Of a stretch of DNA of 64,000 bases, positions 44,139 through 56,526 are shown one piece after another (position 1 is the first letter of the stretch; the number at the start of each line of letters is the position of its first letter). The position numbers were made by a program, and so were the translations under genes. The notes below the pieces were generated by a model. That model did not search any database. It worked only from the letters and a program-made list of their open reading frames with translations, and was not told the origin of the DNA. The stretch comes from Xylogone sp. PMI_703 (Eukaryota > Ascomycota > Leotiomycetes), in the NCBI GenBank assembly GCA_021399445.1, contig JAJTUQ010000001.1:4092001-4156000 (forward strand), read 5' to 3'.

Positions 44139-45644
44139 ATGTCCCTTTCCCGCAGTCCCTCGCCGCGGCCAGGAGGTGGATGGTCGAGTCCTGGCTTGAA
44201 TGATCCCTATGCGAGCGTCAGTGGAAGAGCAAGCCCTGCCGTCAGCTACAACGCCGGCAGCAGCAATGCAAACAATGTGACTTGGGAGTCAGCCAGGGCG
44301 AAGAGCATGGGAATCAACGGGTATCCCTCTTTCCAGACGCAAAACAGCGGGTTCTTCAATCGCCATTATCGAAGCATCTCGAATAGCTTGCCCCGGTTTA
44401 ATCTTGGAGGAAAGAGCTATGCAGAAAAAGAAAAGCAGGGTCGCAAACGGTGGTTCAAAGAAGGAAGTAGACTTGGAAAGCTTGGTGCTCGCATAGACCG
44501 CACTCCTCGTAGAACGAAGTGGAGTATTATCTTTGCGTTTGTATTTCTTTTCTCGTACATGTTTTTCTATATGACGCGTAAGACCCCTGTTATTTCACTG
44601 TATTTGGACTCTTTATCTAACTGACTCTTAGCTCTGCATTACTATTGGAGAAGAGCCTCTTTCCTAGGTGGTGGAAAGAAATTCGTCATAATACTCGCAG
44701 CGAACCCGGGAGGCGGTGTGATGGAGTGGAAGGGGGCTCGAGAATGGGCAATTGAAAGAGACAGTGTTAAGAATAAGCGGAAATACGTCAGGAAATGGGG
44801 CTACGATCTCGAGATCGTCGATATGAGCACCAAGAAGAGATACGCTCACGAGTGGAGAGAAAGCTGGGAGAAAGTTGATACAATTAGAAACTGTCTGCAC
44901 AAATACCCCCATGCAGAGTGGTGAGCAGCTCCCCCTTGCTAGAATGTCTCAGGCGTAAGTTGGCTAACAGCAATCTATAGGTTTTGGTGGCTAGACCTGA
45001 ATACCTTTATAATGGAACCAAGCTACTCTTTGCAATCTCATATCTTCAACAACCTTGGCAAGAACACTTATAGAGACATCAACAAATATAACCCGCTGAA
45101 CATCAGTCACCCTCCAACTTCCCCATACCTAGATCCTGAGTCCCGCTCCCTTGTAGGCGATGGCCGACCTGAATCTATCAATCTCCTTCTTTCACAAGAC
45201 TGCGGTGGCTTTAATCTTGGTTCATTCTTCATCAAGCGCAGTGCATGGACAGATCGGCTGCTAGATGTATGGTGGGACCCGGTAGGCTATGAACAAAAGC
45301 ATATGGAATGGGAACATAAAGAACAAGATGCACTGGAGAGTCTCTACATCAACCAGCCATGGATCCGACCCCACACCGCGTTCCTTCCACAGAGGATGAT
45401 CAACTCTTTCCCAACAGGAGCTTGTTCCGAGAACGGCAACAATTCGAATATCCACTACAATGAGAAAGATCGCGATTTCCTGGTCAATATGGCTGGTTGT
45501 GAGTGGGGTCGAGATTGCTGGGGAGAAATGTACAACTTCCGAGAGCTGAGCTATTATCTCAACCGTTCATGGTGGGAACGCTTTAAGGAGGATTTAGTGG
45601 CGGTTATCTGGTTTAAGCTTACGGGTCAGAAGGTCAAGCTCTGA
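44139..45644 (+). CDS. MNN10: Alpha-1,6-mannosyltransferase, Mnn10-like (GT34)
   Basis: Exons 44139..44577, 44632..44920, 44981..45644; 1392 nt, 463 residues. Type II membrane topology: about 127 cytosolic residues, a membrane anchor (WSIIFAFVFLFSYMFFYM, 128-145), then the Golgi-lumen catalytic domain. GT34 signatures: KFVIILAANPGGGVMEWKGAREWAIERDSVKNK, YDLEIVDMSTKKRYAHEWRESWEKVDTIRNCL, and WFWWLDLNTFIMEP, which includes the acidic motif expected at the nucleotide-sugar/metal site. Later, LLSQDCGGFNLGSFFIKRSAWTDRLLDVWWDP and HKEQDALESLY complete the fold. Mnn10 belongs to mannan polymerase II and extends the alpha-1,6 backbone of N-glycans. Mnn11 is a close paralogue, so the exact name is less certain than the family. 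Confidence 0.92.
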
Positions 45645-46744
45645 GCAATACACGATAAAAAAGTAATGCATAATCACTGGAGAACCGGGTGCTCCTCTCC
45701 AACCAACATCCTAGCTCCCGAAGAGACCCTTGACCCGTCCCTTCGGTACTGGATATTGTTCTGTTCGCCAGGATAGCGCGAACTTTCATTCTTGTTCTAT
45801 ATATCTCTTCGATACCCACCTATTAACTTCCTACTCTTCCTACGGTTCGGTTGAGGTGGCACGGCGCTTTTTTGCCCGTCTTTTCCCCTATCCCATTTCA
45901 ACTTTCTTTTACGACACATTTTTCAGAAAATCTCAGGAAAGAGATTAACATAGAGATTGGGTCTGCGGCCTCCTTGTTTGTGTTTCCAATAAGTAAGGGC
46001 TTTGGAGAACAATGTATCTCGTTCTCCATCCCTCTTTGTCTGTTGCTGCTGGCTCTTTTATTTTTCATTTTCTTTCCTTTTTACCCCCTTTTTTAACTTG
46101 CATACTTGGGAGTCGGTGATCTCGGGAGTGGGAGAGAAAGAGAAAAACAGTTAATGCCTTGTATGATAAACATCTGAAAAAAGGGAACAGAGATGGCGAA
46201 GATACGGCTTTTCTTTTTCTCTGTCTAACAGACTATACTACAGATAGTTTTTGTAAGGAAAGCTAGATGATGCATCAATCTGGAAGTGAAAATCTCCATT
46301 TTTAAGGTTTACACTGCGAGTATGTGATATGCCTAGGCTGAAACAAATGGCCTCACTGTATTGTATTGCGGAAAAGAACAAACATTAGGATCCTAGACAG
46401 CCAATAGATGATATAGCACTAAGATCTAACAAACATACTGTGATTTAGAAACTATGTTAGTAGTTGGAAAAAGGGTTACATCTACGCTAGTCCTAATAAA
46501 GCGGAGAGCTGTAGTCATAAATCACACCTCCCTTTAACCACTTCAGCATATCAACTCTTACTATTGAAAATCTGATTATTCTTTCATGTTCAATTTGCTT
46601 TATTTATAATTACTTTTCATTTTAATAATCTATTTTTTTACTCTTGTCATATTTATGTTGTATTTCCGAGCCACCTGTAGATTTCGTCTCGCACCAGCAT
46701 TGAAAGAATCCTTAGAAGTATATAGTTACATGAATCCATAGTCT
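45645..46744. other. Convergent 1.1-kb intergenic region
   Basis: AT-rich 3' flanks of two convergent genes, with T-rich tracts near 46050-46095 and 46580-46640. No gene seen. Confidence 0.5.
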
Positions 46745-47782
46745 CTATTTTAACAAACGAGTATCAACTGCAACAATTTTAGCGCCGCTAGACGGATCCG
46801 TAAGGTTTCTGCCGGTAGAAACGTAAATAGTATGAGTATCAAGGAGATCTCGACCAAAGCCCACAGCAGTAGAGCTAGGAACCGTTGGATCAGTGGGACC
46901 ACCGATGAGGAGCTTGCTCTTGCCCGTTGACACATCGACGTGGACAACGGCGTTCTCAGGGCTGTTGGTGGCGAGAACGATGTTTCCTTCAGCATCAAAG
47001 ACGAAGTCGTCAAGACCAGGTGCCACGGAACTGATATTTGCAACAAGCTCAGGCCGAGCACCCTTACTTAGATAGCCCTTAGAATCGATCTTGACCCGGT
47101 AAATAGAAGCTCGAGCAGCGTTACCGAAATATAAGTATGAGCCTCGTACTCTAACGGCGGAAACGCCCACTGGAAGAGGGCTGCCTTCTGGAGCGGCCAT
47201 CTCGGGGAATACAAAGGCTTTGGAGTCATAGTGGCCGGTTGAGAGTTCCAGACGGCCGACAGTAGCAAGTAAGGAATCTGTTACGAGCACAGATCCGGGA
47301 CTTCCCGGGATAGCAGTAACGCCATTAGCAAACGCAGCATCTGGCGTCAAGTTGCTGACTTTTTCAACGTGGACTTTGCCATGTGAGGAGAAGGTTACTT
47401 TGAACCCCTTGAAAGAACCAGCAATAGTGGCGAGAGGCGAAAGAGAAGTGAAGTTTCCTCCCACCATGAAGAAAGTCTCCTTGCCGTTGTAGTTGGGGAC
47501 TTCCGTTATACCAAGCAGACTCTGAACACCAGGGACAATGGTGAGGACCTCGGCGGAGTTTTTGGCGTGGAATGCCGGTTGGACAACGGTGTAGAGACTG
47601 GCAGTTGAACCAAAGAGGCTGGTGCTAAGAATGTTGCCATTTGATCGAACAGCTAGGCTCTCTAGCCAGCTTCCTGCAGGGAGCTGGACTACTGTCTTCG
47701 CCGCTGGATTTGAATGATGGATAGGGGTGGCCAGCGCTAACGCTATGAATGCTGCGCTTGACAAGAGGATATTGGAGAGCAT
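46745..47782 (-). CDS. Secreted six-bladed beta-propeller (SMP-30/NHL-like)
   Basis: Intronless, 345 residues. The N terminus is a clear signal peptide (MLSNILLSSAAFIALALA, cut before TPIHH). The rest has repeating blade motifs: WLESLAVRSNGNILSTSLFGSTASLYTV, GVTAIPGSPGSVLVTDSLLATVGRLEL, GVSAVRVRGSYLYFGNAARASIYRV, GLDDFVFDAEGNIVLATNSPENAVVHV and GFGRDLLDTHTIYVSTGRN. This is the fold of SMP-30/gluconolactonase-like proteins that are common, uncharacterised secreted enzymes of filamentous fungi, often near secondary-metabolite genes; no such cluster is visible here. Three NxS/T sites (NFT, NLT, NIS) fit secretion. The substrate is unknown. Confidence 0.85.
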   Translation of the reverse strand: MLSNILLSSAAFIALALATPIHHSNPAAKTVVQLPAGSWLESLAVRSNGNILSTSLFGSTASLYTVVQPAFHAKNSAEVLTIVPGVQSLLGITEVPNYNGKETFFMVGGNFTSLSPLATIAGSFKGFKVTFSSHGKVHVEKVSNLTPDAAFANGVTAIPGSPGSVLVTDSLLATVGRLELSTGHYDSKAFVFPEMAAPEGSPLPVGVSAVRVRGSYLYFGNAARASIYRVKIDSKGYLSKGARPELVANISSVAPGLDDFVFDAEGNIVLATNSPENAVVHVDVSTGKSKLLIGGPTDPTVPSSTAVGFGRDLLDTHTIYVSTGRNLTDPSSGAKIVAVDTRLLK

Positions 47783-50156
47783 GTCGTTAACCCTGCCGTG
47801 ATCTATAGAAGCAAATTCAACGGCACTTGGATAGTGATTATTGATTGGGTAGTCGGGTTGTAATATTCGGATAGCTCAACAATTGTGTCTGTCTTATAGA
47901 ATTGCTGGTATCCATTGAATACATCTATAACACGGTGTTAAGCACGGAGATTATGGAATTAGTTTCTCCCACTGGAAATAATAGATGATCTCTTATGAAG
48001 CAAGGCCTTTGAAATTGTATGAATCCTAATAGACATCCCTTTCAGCACGTCACTAACGTCATCTCTACATTGATTGACCATTTTGGATAAGCTGGCGTGA
48101 GCACGGTCTTATTCCACTTTAGGCACAGTTGCTAAGATGTCATACGGTGTATCCCATGAATGTCATAGCTCCTATAGCAAGAAGTCAGTTCTTTGGCGTA
48201 CAGAGTAGTTCGATGGTAATGCAGGATATGTCATCCAATGGCTGCTGTTATTTTCAATTCGCGGTCGTTACAGTAAGCCGCTACACCGAGAAATGCCGTA
48301 CCGGTACTATGGATTGCTTATGAATCTTGGTAAACACGAAATCGTGCTTACACAATGTTTCCTGTAATCGTGAATTGGTTAATTATGTTCCTCCGAGGCT
48401 GTAGATTGCTTTTCACTTATTTGTTTGGCTACCATGAGTTTTTAGCGTTGTCTTATTGACTGTTTTGAAGTGTTTCAAGGCTTAATATATCAGGTTATAT
48501 GTGTAAAATATAACAGGAATATTTTTTGGTTCTCATCATTAGTATCTCACATTTGTACTATGTGCTGGTACCGGTGGTACGAATCAAATGTACTGACAAT
48601 GAACGTGAAGTACAAATGCTGTTATATTATGCCGGTATCACCTCAGCTCCATCTTTATGTGTAAGCAAACATAAGATGGTATAATTCGGGTTATTACATC
48701 TTTAGAGTACTGTACTATACCGCGCGCTGAATTGTATACGTTGTGAAATTGTTACGTCGAGCGATATTGCTTTATTGAAATATAATAAGATAGGAGCCTG
48801 GTTTCCTGGGAGGATGACTCTTGCATAGACTAATATTGAGGCTCGATTATCCTTCCTCTTCCAGAAAATAATCCAGATTCCTTTAAATCACGGACCTCAG
48901 ATAGATATCTCCCTAGCCAACTGAATATGACGTAGTGCGTTACTTCATATGACATATCAGCTACCTGATATAAACCCAAAAAGAAAAGTTACATTAAAAT
49001 ACTATTTTCTTTGCTTCTTCCCATGTTTCAGTCCGCGCAACGATCAAAAAAGCAGCCATTCTGGCGGTTGGCTTGCAGCTTCTCTCCTACCGGCCGAGAG
49101 GCGGCCGCTTACTCGCTACCAGTCGCTGCAACTGTGCAAGGCCACGCAAGTCAGGTACTGTCAAGCCCCTGAAACAACCAAACGGCCAGCGGGTGTTTGG
49201 TTGGCTGAGGACACCACATCGCCAAAACAACGGCGCCTTTCCCACACTTCCTAGCAGTAGATTCTGTCAACTCTTAAAACACAAGTGTCCGGCATATCAT
49301 AGACATGTATGCGATATTAGATCATATTATTGGTTAGTCGGTGTGCGAGAGACTGGGTCTCCCTGATACAAAGTAACTGAGAGATTTCTTTGATTGATGG
49401 GCCGAGACATCGAGCACTGGGTTTGTTTGGAGTCTTTGTTTGGTCACCAACGAGAGGTTTCTACCGACCCGACTTGCTCGAAACGCCATGAGGTACGCTC
49501 GTACCTGATCTACCAGACCCGCTCGGTTTGGGATCCCTGAGATCCGATTCTATTTGTCTATAGCCGTGGGGATGATCTGAGCTGTCTCGGCCATCGCGGC
49601 GCGTCAAAGCCCTTGTTGCGCTCTTTCTCAACGGCCCAGGAGGCTGGTTGGGCTGGGTTGGACCCAAGTGGACATGCTCTTGAACTTTAAATAACGTTGC
49701 GCAAAGGGAATACCAATCGCGGTGAGTATTTGAGTGCATGGTCGCCCTGAAAGAACAAGGTAGTTTGTCTAGACGCGGTTCATTTTTTCTCATCTTCAGT
49801 TATATTCATTCTTCTCGTGCAAAGGCCTTTTTGTTTGCCGAGTTTATTTCCTATTATCTTTGTTCACAATAGTCATTATTATCATTACCGATCATTGTTC
49901 TATCCTCCCAGCCACAATAGCACAGTCACTGAATCACACTGCCAAAATGTCTGTGTCATATTAGACGACAAAGGGTGATCAAGTCCTATTGTTTCCTATA
50001 ATCGATATCTGCAGTCATTTCAGAGCTCCGGGATTGCTGCACTTAATTTCGATTAAATATTTCTCTCAGCCACCTTCTTTCCTACCGTGTGATATTTGAA
50101 CCTTATATGGAGCATATCTCCCAAGTTTCCATACATTAGACAAACATCACACAAAA
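47783..50156. other. Gene-free 2.4-kb divergent region between two secreted-protein genes
   Basis: AT-rich in most of its length, with a more GC-rich patch near 49060-49250. ORFs at 48949-49366 and 49461-49793 are short and domain-free. A long promoter is usual for secreted-enzyme genes. No RNA gene seen. Confidence 0.5.
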
Positions 50157-51206
50157 ATGCGATCTTCAAGTCTTCTTCATATCGGTACAGCCTTGATGGC
50201 TGGTATAGGCATTACAGATGCTGCATATACTATCCAAGACACATTCGACAATAGCAATTTCTTCAGCGAATTCACTTTCTTTGCAGATGCTGACCCGACA
50301 GCTGGCTTTGTCAAGTATGCCACCGCCTCAGCGGCAAACCTATCCTCCCTAGCAGGTTATACCGGCAGTGCTGTGTATCTAGGGGTGGACCACACAACTG
50401 TCAACCCTCCTGGAGGCCGCCATTCCGTGCGAGTAACCTCCAACAAATCATACACTCGTGGTCTCTTCATTGCAGATATAGCGCACATGCCAGACTCCAC
50501 ATGTGGAGTCTGGCCTGCATTCTGGACATTCGGTCCTAACTGGCCAAGTTCTGGTGAAATTGATATCATTGAAGGCGTGAACGCACAAACTACAAACACC
50601 ATGACACTACATACGTCTGCTGGCTGTACTATCACTGGTACTGGCGCACAGTCTAGCTCCACGCTCTCGAATACGAACTGCAATGCTGGAAATGGAAATG
50701 ATGGATGCGGCTTCAGCAGCGCTGATACGCGGAGTTACGGCTCTGGATTTAATGCCCTAGGAGGTGGCATTTATGCCATGGACTGGACTTCCTCAGCTAT
50801 TAACGTTTACTTTTTCCCGCGTACATCCATTACTCCTGATATCACATCTGGTACACCGGCTCCTGAGACCTGGGGCACACCCGTCGCTAGTTTCTCCGGC
50901 AGTGGCGATGGATGTGATATTGACACGCACTTTGCCAACCATAACATTGTCTTCAACACGGACTTCTGTGGTGGCTGGGCTGGTAGCGTTTGGTCATCCG
51001 GAAGCTGTGCTTCTTTAGCAAGTACCTGTGATGCTTATGTTGCGGCAAACCCCACGGCTTTTGTGAATGCCTACTGGGAAATTAATTCCGTGAAGGTCTA
51101 TCAGGATGGAGGGAATTCCACCAGCACAGCTACGACCACGACTAGGAGGGCTAGGAGAGCCAGGAGAGTGAATAGGATGTTTCAATCAACTGTTGAAGGA
51201 ATATGA
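50157..51206 (+). CDS. GH16 endo-beta-1,3(4)-glucanase, secreted
   Basis: Intronless, 349 residues. Signal peptide at 1-22 (ending GITDA). The GH16 catalytic motif GEIDIIEG is at 133-140, with Glu134 as nucleophile, Asp136 as helper and Glu139 as acid/base. Upstream is GVWPAFWTFGPNWP, and downstream the family pattern NTMTLHTSAGC, GGGIYAMDWTSSAINVYFFPR, HFANHNIVFNTDFCGGWAGSVW, ending in FVNAYWEINSVKVYQ. Cysteines (CGFSS, CDID, CASLASTC) fit extracellular disulfides. It resembles the fungal mixed-linkage glucanase subfamily, which hydrolyses beta-1,3/1,4-glucans of plant or fungal walls. The final 30 residues are Thr- then Arg-rich (TTTTRRARRARR) with no GPI signal. Confidence 0.93.
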   Translation: MRSSSLLHIGTALMAGIGITDAAYTIQDTFDNSNFFSEFTFFADADPTAGFVKYATASAANLSSLAGYTGSAVYLGVDHTTVNPPGGRHSVRVTSNKSYTRGLFIADIAHMPDSTCGVWPAFWTFGPNWPSSGEIDIIEGVNAQTTNTMTLHTSAGCTITGTGAQSSSTLSNTNCNAGNGNDGCGFSSADTRSYGSGFNALGGGIYAMDWTSSAINVYFFPRTSITPDITSGTPAPETWGTPVASFSGSGDGCDIDTHFANHNIVFNTDFCGGWAGSVWSSGSCASLASTCDAYVAANPTAFVNAYWEINSVKVYQDGGNSTSTATTTTRRARRARRVNRMFQSTVEGI

Positions 51207-51987
51207 CATTTCTTTATCATAGAAATAAGAGGGAGCTCTGGTAGTTAACCCTCATCATATACCCCTGGAGAAGACGTTCGATGGTTCTACATTTTGCTTC
51301 TCTGTATCCATCTCTTTAACGATTCATGATGCATAGAGGCTCGATTATGGAAGGGTCTCTTTTTAGGGAGCCTGGAGTTTATTTAGGAAGGCATTGTCTT
51401 TACCGTATACCCAAAATATGAGAGATCGAAGATGATTGATGAGGGAATGATTCACTCACGATGCTACGATAAGGGTTTCTAGCTTTTTACAATATAGCAT
51501 ATATTAAGTTCTCTCTCGTCGTTCCTAGATTGTAGCAGTTTTGTACATATTTTAGATAAGGAACACCCTCACCTTTAGGTTATCATGTTTGCTTCATTTG
51601 CATGTATAGGCCAGATGCCCACCTGCAGCGAGTGCTGTAGCGTATTTCTTAAGAAATAAAGTTATTATTGATTCTAATCTGCTTTTAAATAATAAATCGA
51701 ACTGTAATTTCGAAGCAAAAAATTAGCGTTTGCTGTAACCTTATTCGTAGGTATTGGAGGTCAGGCATGGAGTAGAGCTTCCCACCAAAAAGAGCAACCG
51801 AGCTCATGACAAGGTCCAAAATAATCCGTTCGTAGCCTCACGAAAACCTCGCGACGCCTTGCCTTGTCTACCTTCATAACCTCATACAAAATCAAAAACG
51901 GCCCCGCACAGCTACAAAGCGCCTTACCGGAGCAAACAACAAAAGGCAACGAAGAAGGAACTGCATTAGGAAAAACAAGAAGCAATC
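51207..51987. other. Intergenic region, GH16 / PRP4
   Basis: 781 bp with the glucanase 3' flank and the PRP4 promoter. No gene seen. Confidence 0.5.
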
Positions 51988-53919
51988 ATGGCCATGCACC
52001 CCGCGCGGCAGGCCTATGTGGAGGAGGCAGAAATGGAGGTAAGCCTCTCAGCCTTTCCTTCTTCGACCCCCTCCCCAAGAAGAGAATTGCAGATATCGAG
52101 AGCACAAAAGTGATTAGTGTTCATATGATGGCTTAGAGGGATTAGATCTCATCCTAGGATGGTTCACTGCCTTTCTTTTACCATCGGCGCGCAAAAAGTG
52201 TCATTCCTGAAATAGCACGAAGCTCAAACAATGTTGCTTTTGGAGGATAGGCTTTGATTACCTTGTACATGATGACGTATGGCTGAGGAGGACTTGGGGG
52301 AGCGAAGTACAGCTACTGATTGTTCTGGTGTGAATTGTAGGACAGGGGAGTCGATCTGGATAGTATTCGTAAGTAGACCTACCTCTAGTCTGGTTACATG
52401 GAAGAGTTAGCTAATTAGTTCGTGACATATAGCAATTGACCGCGACTACGAACTCCCATCTGCAGGAAGTGGTATAGCCCCCGAACGAGCCTCCGCAATC
52501 CTCTCCCAATTCGAGAGAAAACGGCGCGCAGCTGCAATTGCAGTCCCAACAGACGATGGACGCGTTCGAGCACGATTACGAGAGATGGGTGAGCCCATTA
52601 CGCTCTTTGGAGAAGGCCCAGGAGATCGTCGTGATCGATTACGAGAGTTACTTTCGATACAGAAGGAGATGCAGGAGTTGGAGGATGAAGAAGGGGATGC
52701 GAGGATGCAGGACGTTGGCGAAGATGACGAACAGAAAGAGGTAGAAGAAGAGTTTTATACGAAGGGTATCCAAGAATTGGTTGATGCGAGGAAAGACATT
52801 GCGCGGTATTCGTTACCTCGAGCACGGATTCGGTTGGCATGTCAGAAGGTTGAATCTACGATTCCGTTGCGGACGCATGTTAAGTTCCGGAAGGCTATTA
52901 AGGAGAGGCTACAGGGATTTGAACTGCAGGGAAGTCAGATGGCCGCGGAGAGGCCTGTTAGTATCACTCGATTTTCACCTAATGGAGAGGTGATTGCGGC
53001 TGGGAATTGGGGTGGTGGGATTAAACTGCTAGAAGTTCCTACTCTGGAGGAGAAGAGGTCATTAAGAGGCCACACAGATCGAATTGGAGGCATTGCATGG
53101 CATCCTGAGGCTACGCTACCTGGCACGACGCTGTCTCCTGATTCCGTTAATATGGCGTCTGGCGGTGCAGAGGGAAATGTGAATCTGTGGTCGTTGAACC
53201 AGGAAACTCCTATCTCAACATTAGCAGGCCATAGCCAGCGTGTATGCCGAGTGGAATTTCATCCATCTGGAAAATATCTCGCAACTGCATCAGAAGACAC
53301 AACATGGCGACTATGGGATGTGAATACCACTACAGAGCTCCTGCTCCAAGAAGGCCACTCACGTGGTGTCTTCACAGTGAGTTTTAACACTGATGGTTCC
53401 CTGCTTGCCAGTGCAGGAACAGATAGTATAGGCCGGATCTGGGATCTTCGAACTGGACGGACAGTCATGATCTTGGAGGGTCACATACGCCCGATTTATG
53501 CACTTGACTGGGGATCTGATGGCCACCGCGTGCTCTCTGGCTCCGGTGACGGGTGGGTTAAATGTTGGGATGTCCGCAAAGTCTCAGGTACGGGCGGTAT
53601 AGGAGCACATCGCAGCGTAGTGAGTGATCTGCGGTGGTACAAGGGCCAGGATGACCCGGCTTCTGGATACATCCCTGAAGTCATTGACGAAAAGGGTGAG
53701 CGAAGACCGAAGAAATCAGGGACATTCTTTGTTACAAGTGGATTTGACAAGAATATCAATATCTTTTCAGCGGATGACTGGGCGCTGGTTCAGAGCTTGA
53801 GTGGTCATACTGGGAACGTTCACTCAGTAGATGTCACAAGGGATGCCAAGTGGATTGTTAGTGGAGGTTATGATCGAACAGTCAAGCTCTGGGGAAGAAA
53901 TGACGGCGAGGGAATATAA
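51988..53919 (+). CDS. PRP4: U4/U6 snRNP protein Prp4 (WD40)
   Basis: Exons 51988..52038, 52341..52368, 52433..53919; 1566 nt, 521 residues. The first two exons are tiny (17 codons and 9 codons plus one base) and join [17 protein letters not shown] to [18 protein letters not shown]. The SFM domain (about 45-95) reads [44 protein letters not shown], diagnostic of Prp4. A charged helical linker follows, then seven WD repeats from about 210 to the end, including [73 protein letters not shown] and [20 protein letters not shown]. Prp4 forms the Prp3-Prp4 dimer in the U4/U6.U5 tri-snRNP, needed for spliceosome activation. Convergent with PTC7. Confidence 0.95.
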
Positions 53920-54666
53920 AAGTTCTTGCTAGTTTGCCTCGTATGTATGCCGTAGGTCCTGGTGTATGGGAATTTTCATGTTTCGGCGCTGTGTCTATCA
54001 CATTGGAGTCGAATTGAAGCAGGGTCCTACCACATAAAATGTAATATAACCCTCTGCATTGAAACACACCGGAAAGGGGGGAAAGGTAAATACAGAAGTA
54101 TTTTATTCCATAGTTATACTTTGTGCATTGGTGACGATTGGATAGTTTGCTCAAGGGATATCTTTGCACAAGGTAGGGCTTACTGTAGGGTCTAACCATC
54201 TTTAGCACACCCACCAACAGGTCTCATTATACACAAATAAATTCAGACGTGCAACAAAATCTTGGGGACGTTCCAACCTTTTGCAGATTATTGGAAAAGA
54301 GGCCTTTTTCAAGTGAGCTAGACAATCTTGCTCTTATAAGGCAACTCGTGTTAGCATTGCTTTTTCGCTAGTTACCTCTCACTCGCGAACTCCACTCAAA
54401 CTTGTATCAAGACATATTTCTGTGAGTAGGCATATGTGATTTATTCCTGTCAAGTTATATGCGTATATATACAATCATATTTCCGTTCCATTTCCAAATT
54501 CTTCTATGATAGATACCTCTCTTTAGCCCCAAGCAAGGTGTCATGACCATACTATATAATACCAAACCGGAATGTGTGCAAGCACTATACAAAAACTCAC
54601 CGAAACCCACAATAATATGATCGTCTGGTATAATCAATACATAAGACCCGGAGTCGAAAAATGCAA
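53920..54666. other. Convergent intergenic region, PRP4 / PTC7
   Basis: 747 bp of AT-rich 3' flanking DNA. No gene seen. Confidence 0.5.
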
Positions 54667-55920
54667 TCATTTTCCATCTTCAACAACAACTACGACCACG
54701 ACGCAAATGTCATCAACTTTTCCACCGTGGTATGTTTCGTGAGGGTAGTATCTTTGAACCTCTTTCGCGAAGGGGCCATCTTTCTTCGTATTAAGACTCG
54801 CGGTCTTAGCTTCACCTGTGATCCCAATCGCTAGAAACGACTGTAAGGTGTGTATATAGGTATCAGGCAGATGCGGCTCATCGACAAATGTAAACTCCCG
54901 CAGGAATTCTCCAACCCTGATACCATCGTTGGCGTACTCCCACGCCCTAGCGTTAGTCATCGACCGACTGACAATCTTGAGAATATCTTGACTGGATAGA
55001 TTGTCCCACACGCCATCAGATGCAAATACTAGGACATCGCCATGTCTCAGCTGATGCGAGCTTACATTCGCATCCTTGGGGAAGTCGCAGAGTTGGGTCC
55101 CTCCAAAAGCAGCTACCTGAGCGCGAATCTTCTTAGGCACGATAGAAAGCTGATATGGGGTGTTGAATGCATGGGTCTGAGGTTCCGAATAGTTATGTAT
55201 AGCGTTCAGTCGCAGCTGTATAAATCCTGAATCTCCAAGGTTCGCTACTTCAAGTGTCCCATCCCCTCGAGCAATTGCAACACATGCCGTACTTCCACCT
55301 GCTCGTACGCTGCTGTCATCACATATTCGCTCATATCCTGTCTGCATTAGAGCTCGCGGGCTCAGCGGCACGCTTTTCCCATCTTCTCCATTGGCCGTAT
55401 AGGTGTATGCGGTATGCGCCATGTAGTCGCAGAATCCATGTGCGAAGTCTGCGGGATCGACGCCAGAATCAACCCATCCTCCTACGCCATCTGCAATCCC
55501 TAATGCTATATCGGAAGTGTTACCAACTCTGGAAACAAAGAATGAGTCTTGACCGCTATCTGGGCGGCTTCTCTTGTCTTTTCGCTTGGCGACAATAGCG
55601 TTGGCGGGGTTGAAGTGGAAGACATTTTTTTGGGAATCATAACGGCGATCTTTAGCTGTGAATGATGCAGCGATTCCGTATGAGAACTTTGGTGAGGAGA
55701 AGGAAGGAGAGGATGTAGTGAAGGCGCGGTGATAGGGTGGGGTTGGTCTTGCTTGTCTCCGAGGACATCGGCGAGGAGTGGGCGTAGGAATGCGAATTGA
55801 TGAATGATAATGCCGACTGCAGTCATTGTTTGTATATAATCTGGGGATTCGGATAGAGTCTTTTAATAATGAAATAGGTTTGCATGCCTCTGGGGCCAGA
55901 ACACGGAATGGGACGGCCAT
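54667..55920 (-). CDS. PTC7: Mitochondrial PP2C-type phosphatase Ptc7
   Basis: Intronless, 417 residues. The N terminus (to about 75) is Arg/Ser/Pro-rich, a likely mitochondrial presequence. The PP2C metal-binding motifs are present: DSGQDSFF (121-128), IADGVGGW (142-149), CVAIARGDGTLEVANLGDSGF, and LVFASDGVWDNLS, and the late Asp in KVDDICVVVV. This SpoIIE/PP2C arrangement with DGVGGW is typical of Ptc7/PPTC7 rather than cytosolic PP2Cs. In yeast Ptc7 dephosphorylates mitochondrial proteins including the coenzyme Q factor Coq7. Yeast PTC7 has a regulated intron; this gene shows none. Confidence 0.93.
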   Translation of the reverse strand: MAVPFRVLAPEACKPISLLKDSIRIPRLYTNNDCSRHYHSSIRIPTPTPRRCPRRQARPTPPYHRAFTTSSPSFSSPKFSYGIAASFTAKDRRYDSQKNVFHFNPANAIVAKRKDKRSRPDSGQDSFFVSRVGNTSDIALGIADGVGGWVDSGVDPADFAHGFCDYMAHTAYTYTANGEDGKSVPLSPRALMQTGYERICDDSSVRAGGSTACVAIARGDGTLEVANLGDSGFIQLRLNAIHNYSEPQTHAFNTPYQLSIVPKKIRAQVAAFGGTQLCDFPKDANVSSHQLRHGDVLVFASDGVWDNLSSQDILKIVSRSMTNARAWEYANDGIRVGEFLREFTFVDEPHLPDTYIHTLQSFLAIGITGEAKTASLNTKKDGPFAKEVQRYYPHETYHGGKVDDICVVVVVVVEDGK

Positions 55921-56526
55921 GCCTAAATATATCTACGTAGAATGTACCCCGTAGTAGGTGTAGTAAACCCGAACACAAAAATAGTAATGCGAAGCCCGAA
56001 GGCCCGCTAGATAGAATAAGGAATGACTATAATCTGGACAAGAGCATATTTTTGGTTGATACTGCTGAGAGATCTGGCGGATTGAGAGCAATCCGTAATT
56101 TGTTGCTTGTTGTCGTGGCACAAAGGAGGTTGAATGAATCCAATTTCAACAGCCACTCAAGTCGTCATAACGCTTTTGCTTGAGGGTCCGTGCTTGGGCA
56201 TCTGTGGCTGTGTGGGGCACCATGTCCCAGCCTTAAAATGCTTCTAAGGCTTCCATTGAATTGCCGAATCCGGAAGAGATCGTGCTTCACCAAACAGGCC
56301 TGTAGCAAGATGAATAACTCCATGAATATGTAGATATCGGGCCCAAAAATTCAATATATATTATAAATCTAAGCAGAAGCCATACTGTAAAGCTTCTCCG
56401 CCGAATCCTAATACAATGTGGAGATACCCAATCCTTCACTATCATACATTCTAGAAACCTGGCTCTAGAGAAATGACTTTTTGCCATACCAAAAACTCCG
56501 AGCTAAATGCTGCATACTTAGAACAA
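55921..56526. other. Intergenic region, PTC7 / JAC1
   Basis: 606 bp between two minus-strand genes for mitochondrial proteins; holds the PTC7 promoter. No gene seen. Confidence 0.5.

Noticed and set aside
49461..49793. 110-codon minus ORF in the propeller/GH16 spacer
   Set aside because: No domain, no signal peptide, low-complexity basic composition, no supporting neighbour.
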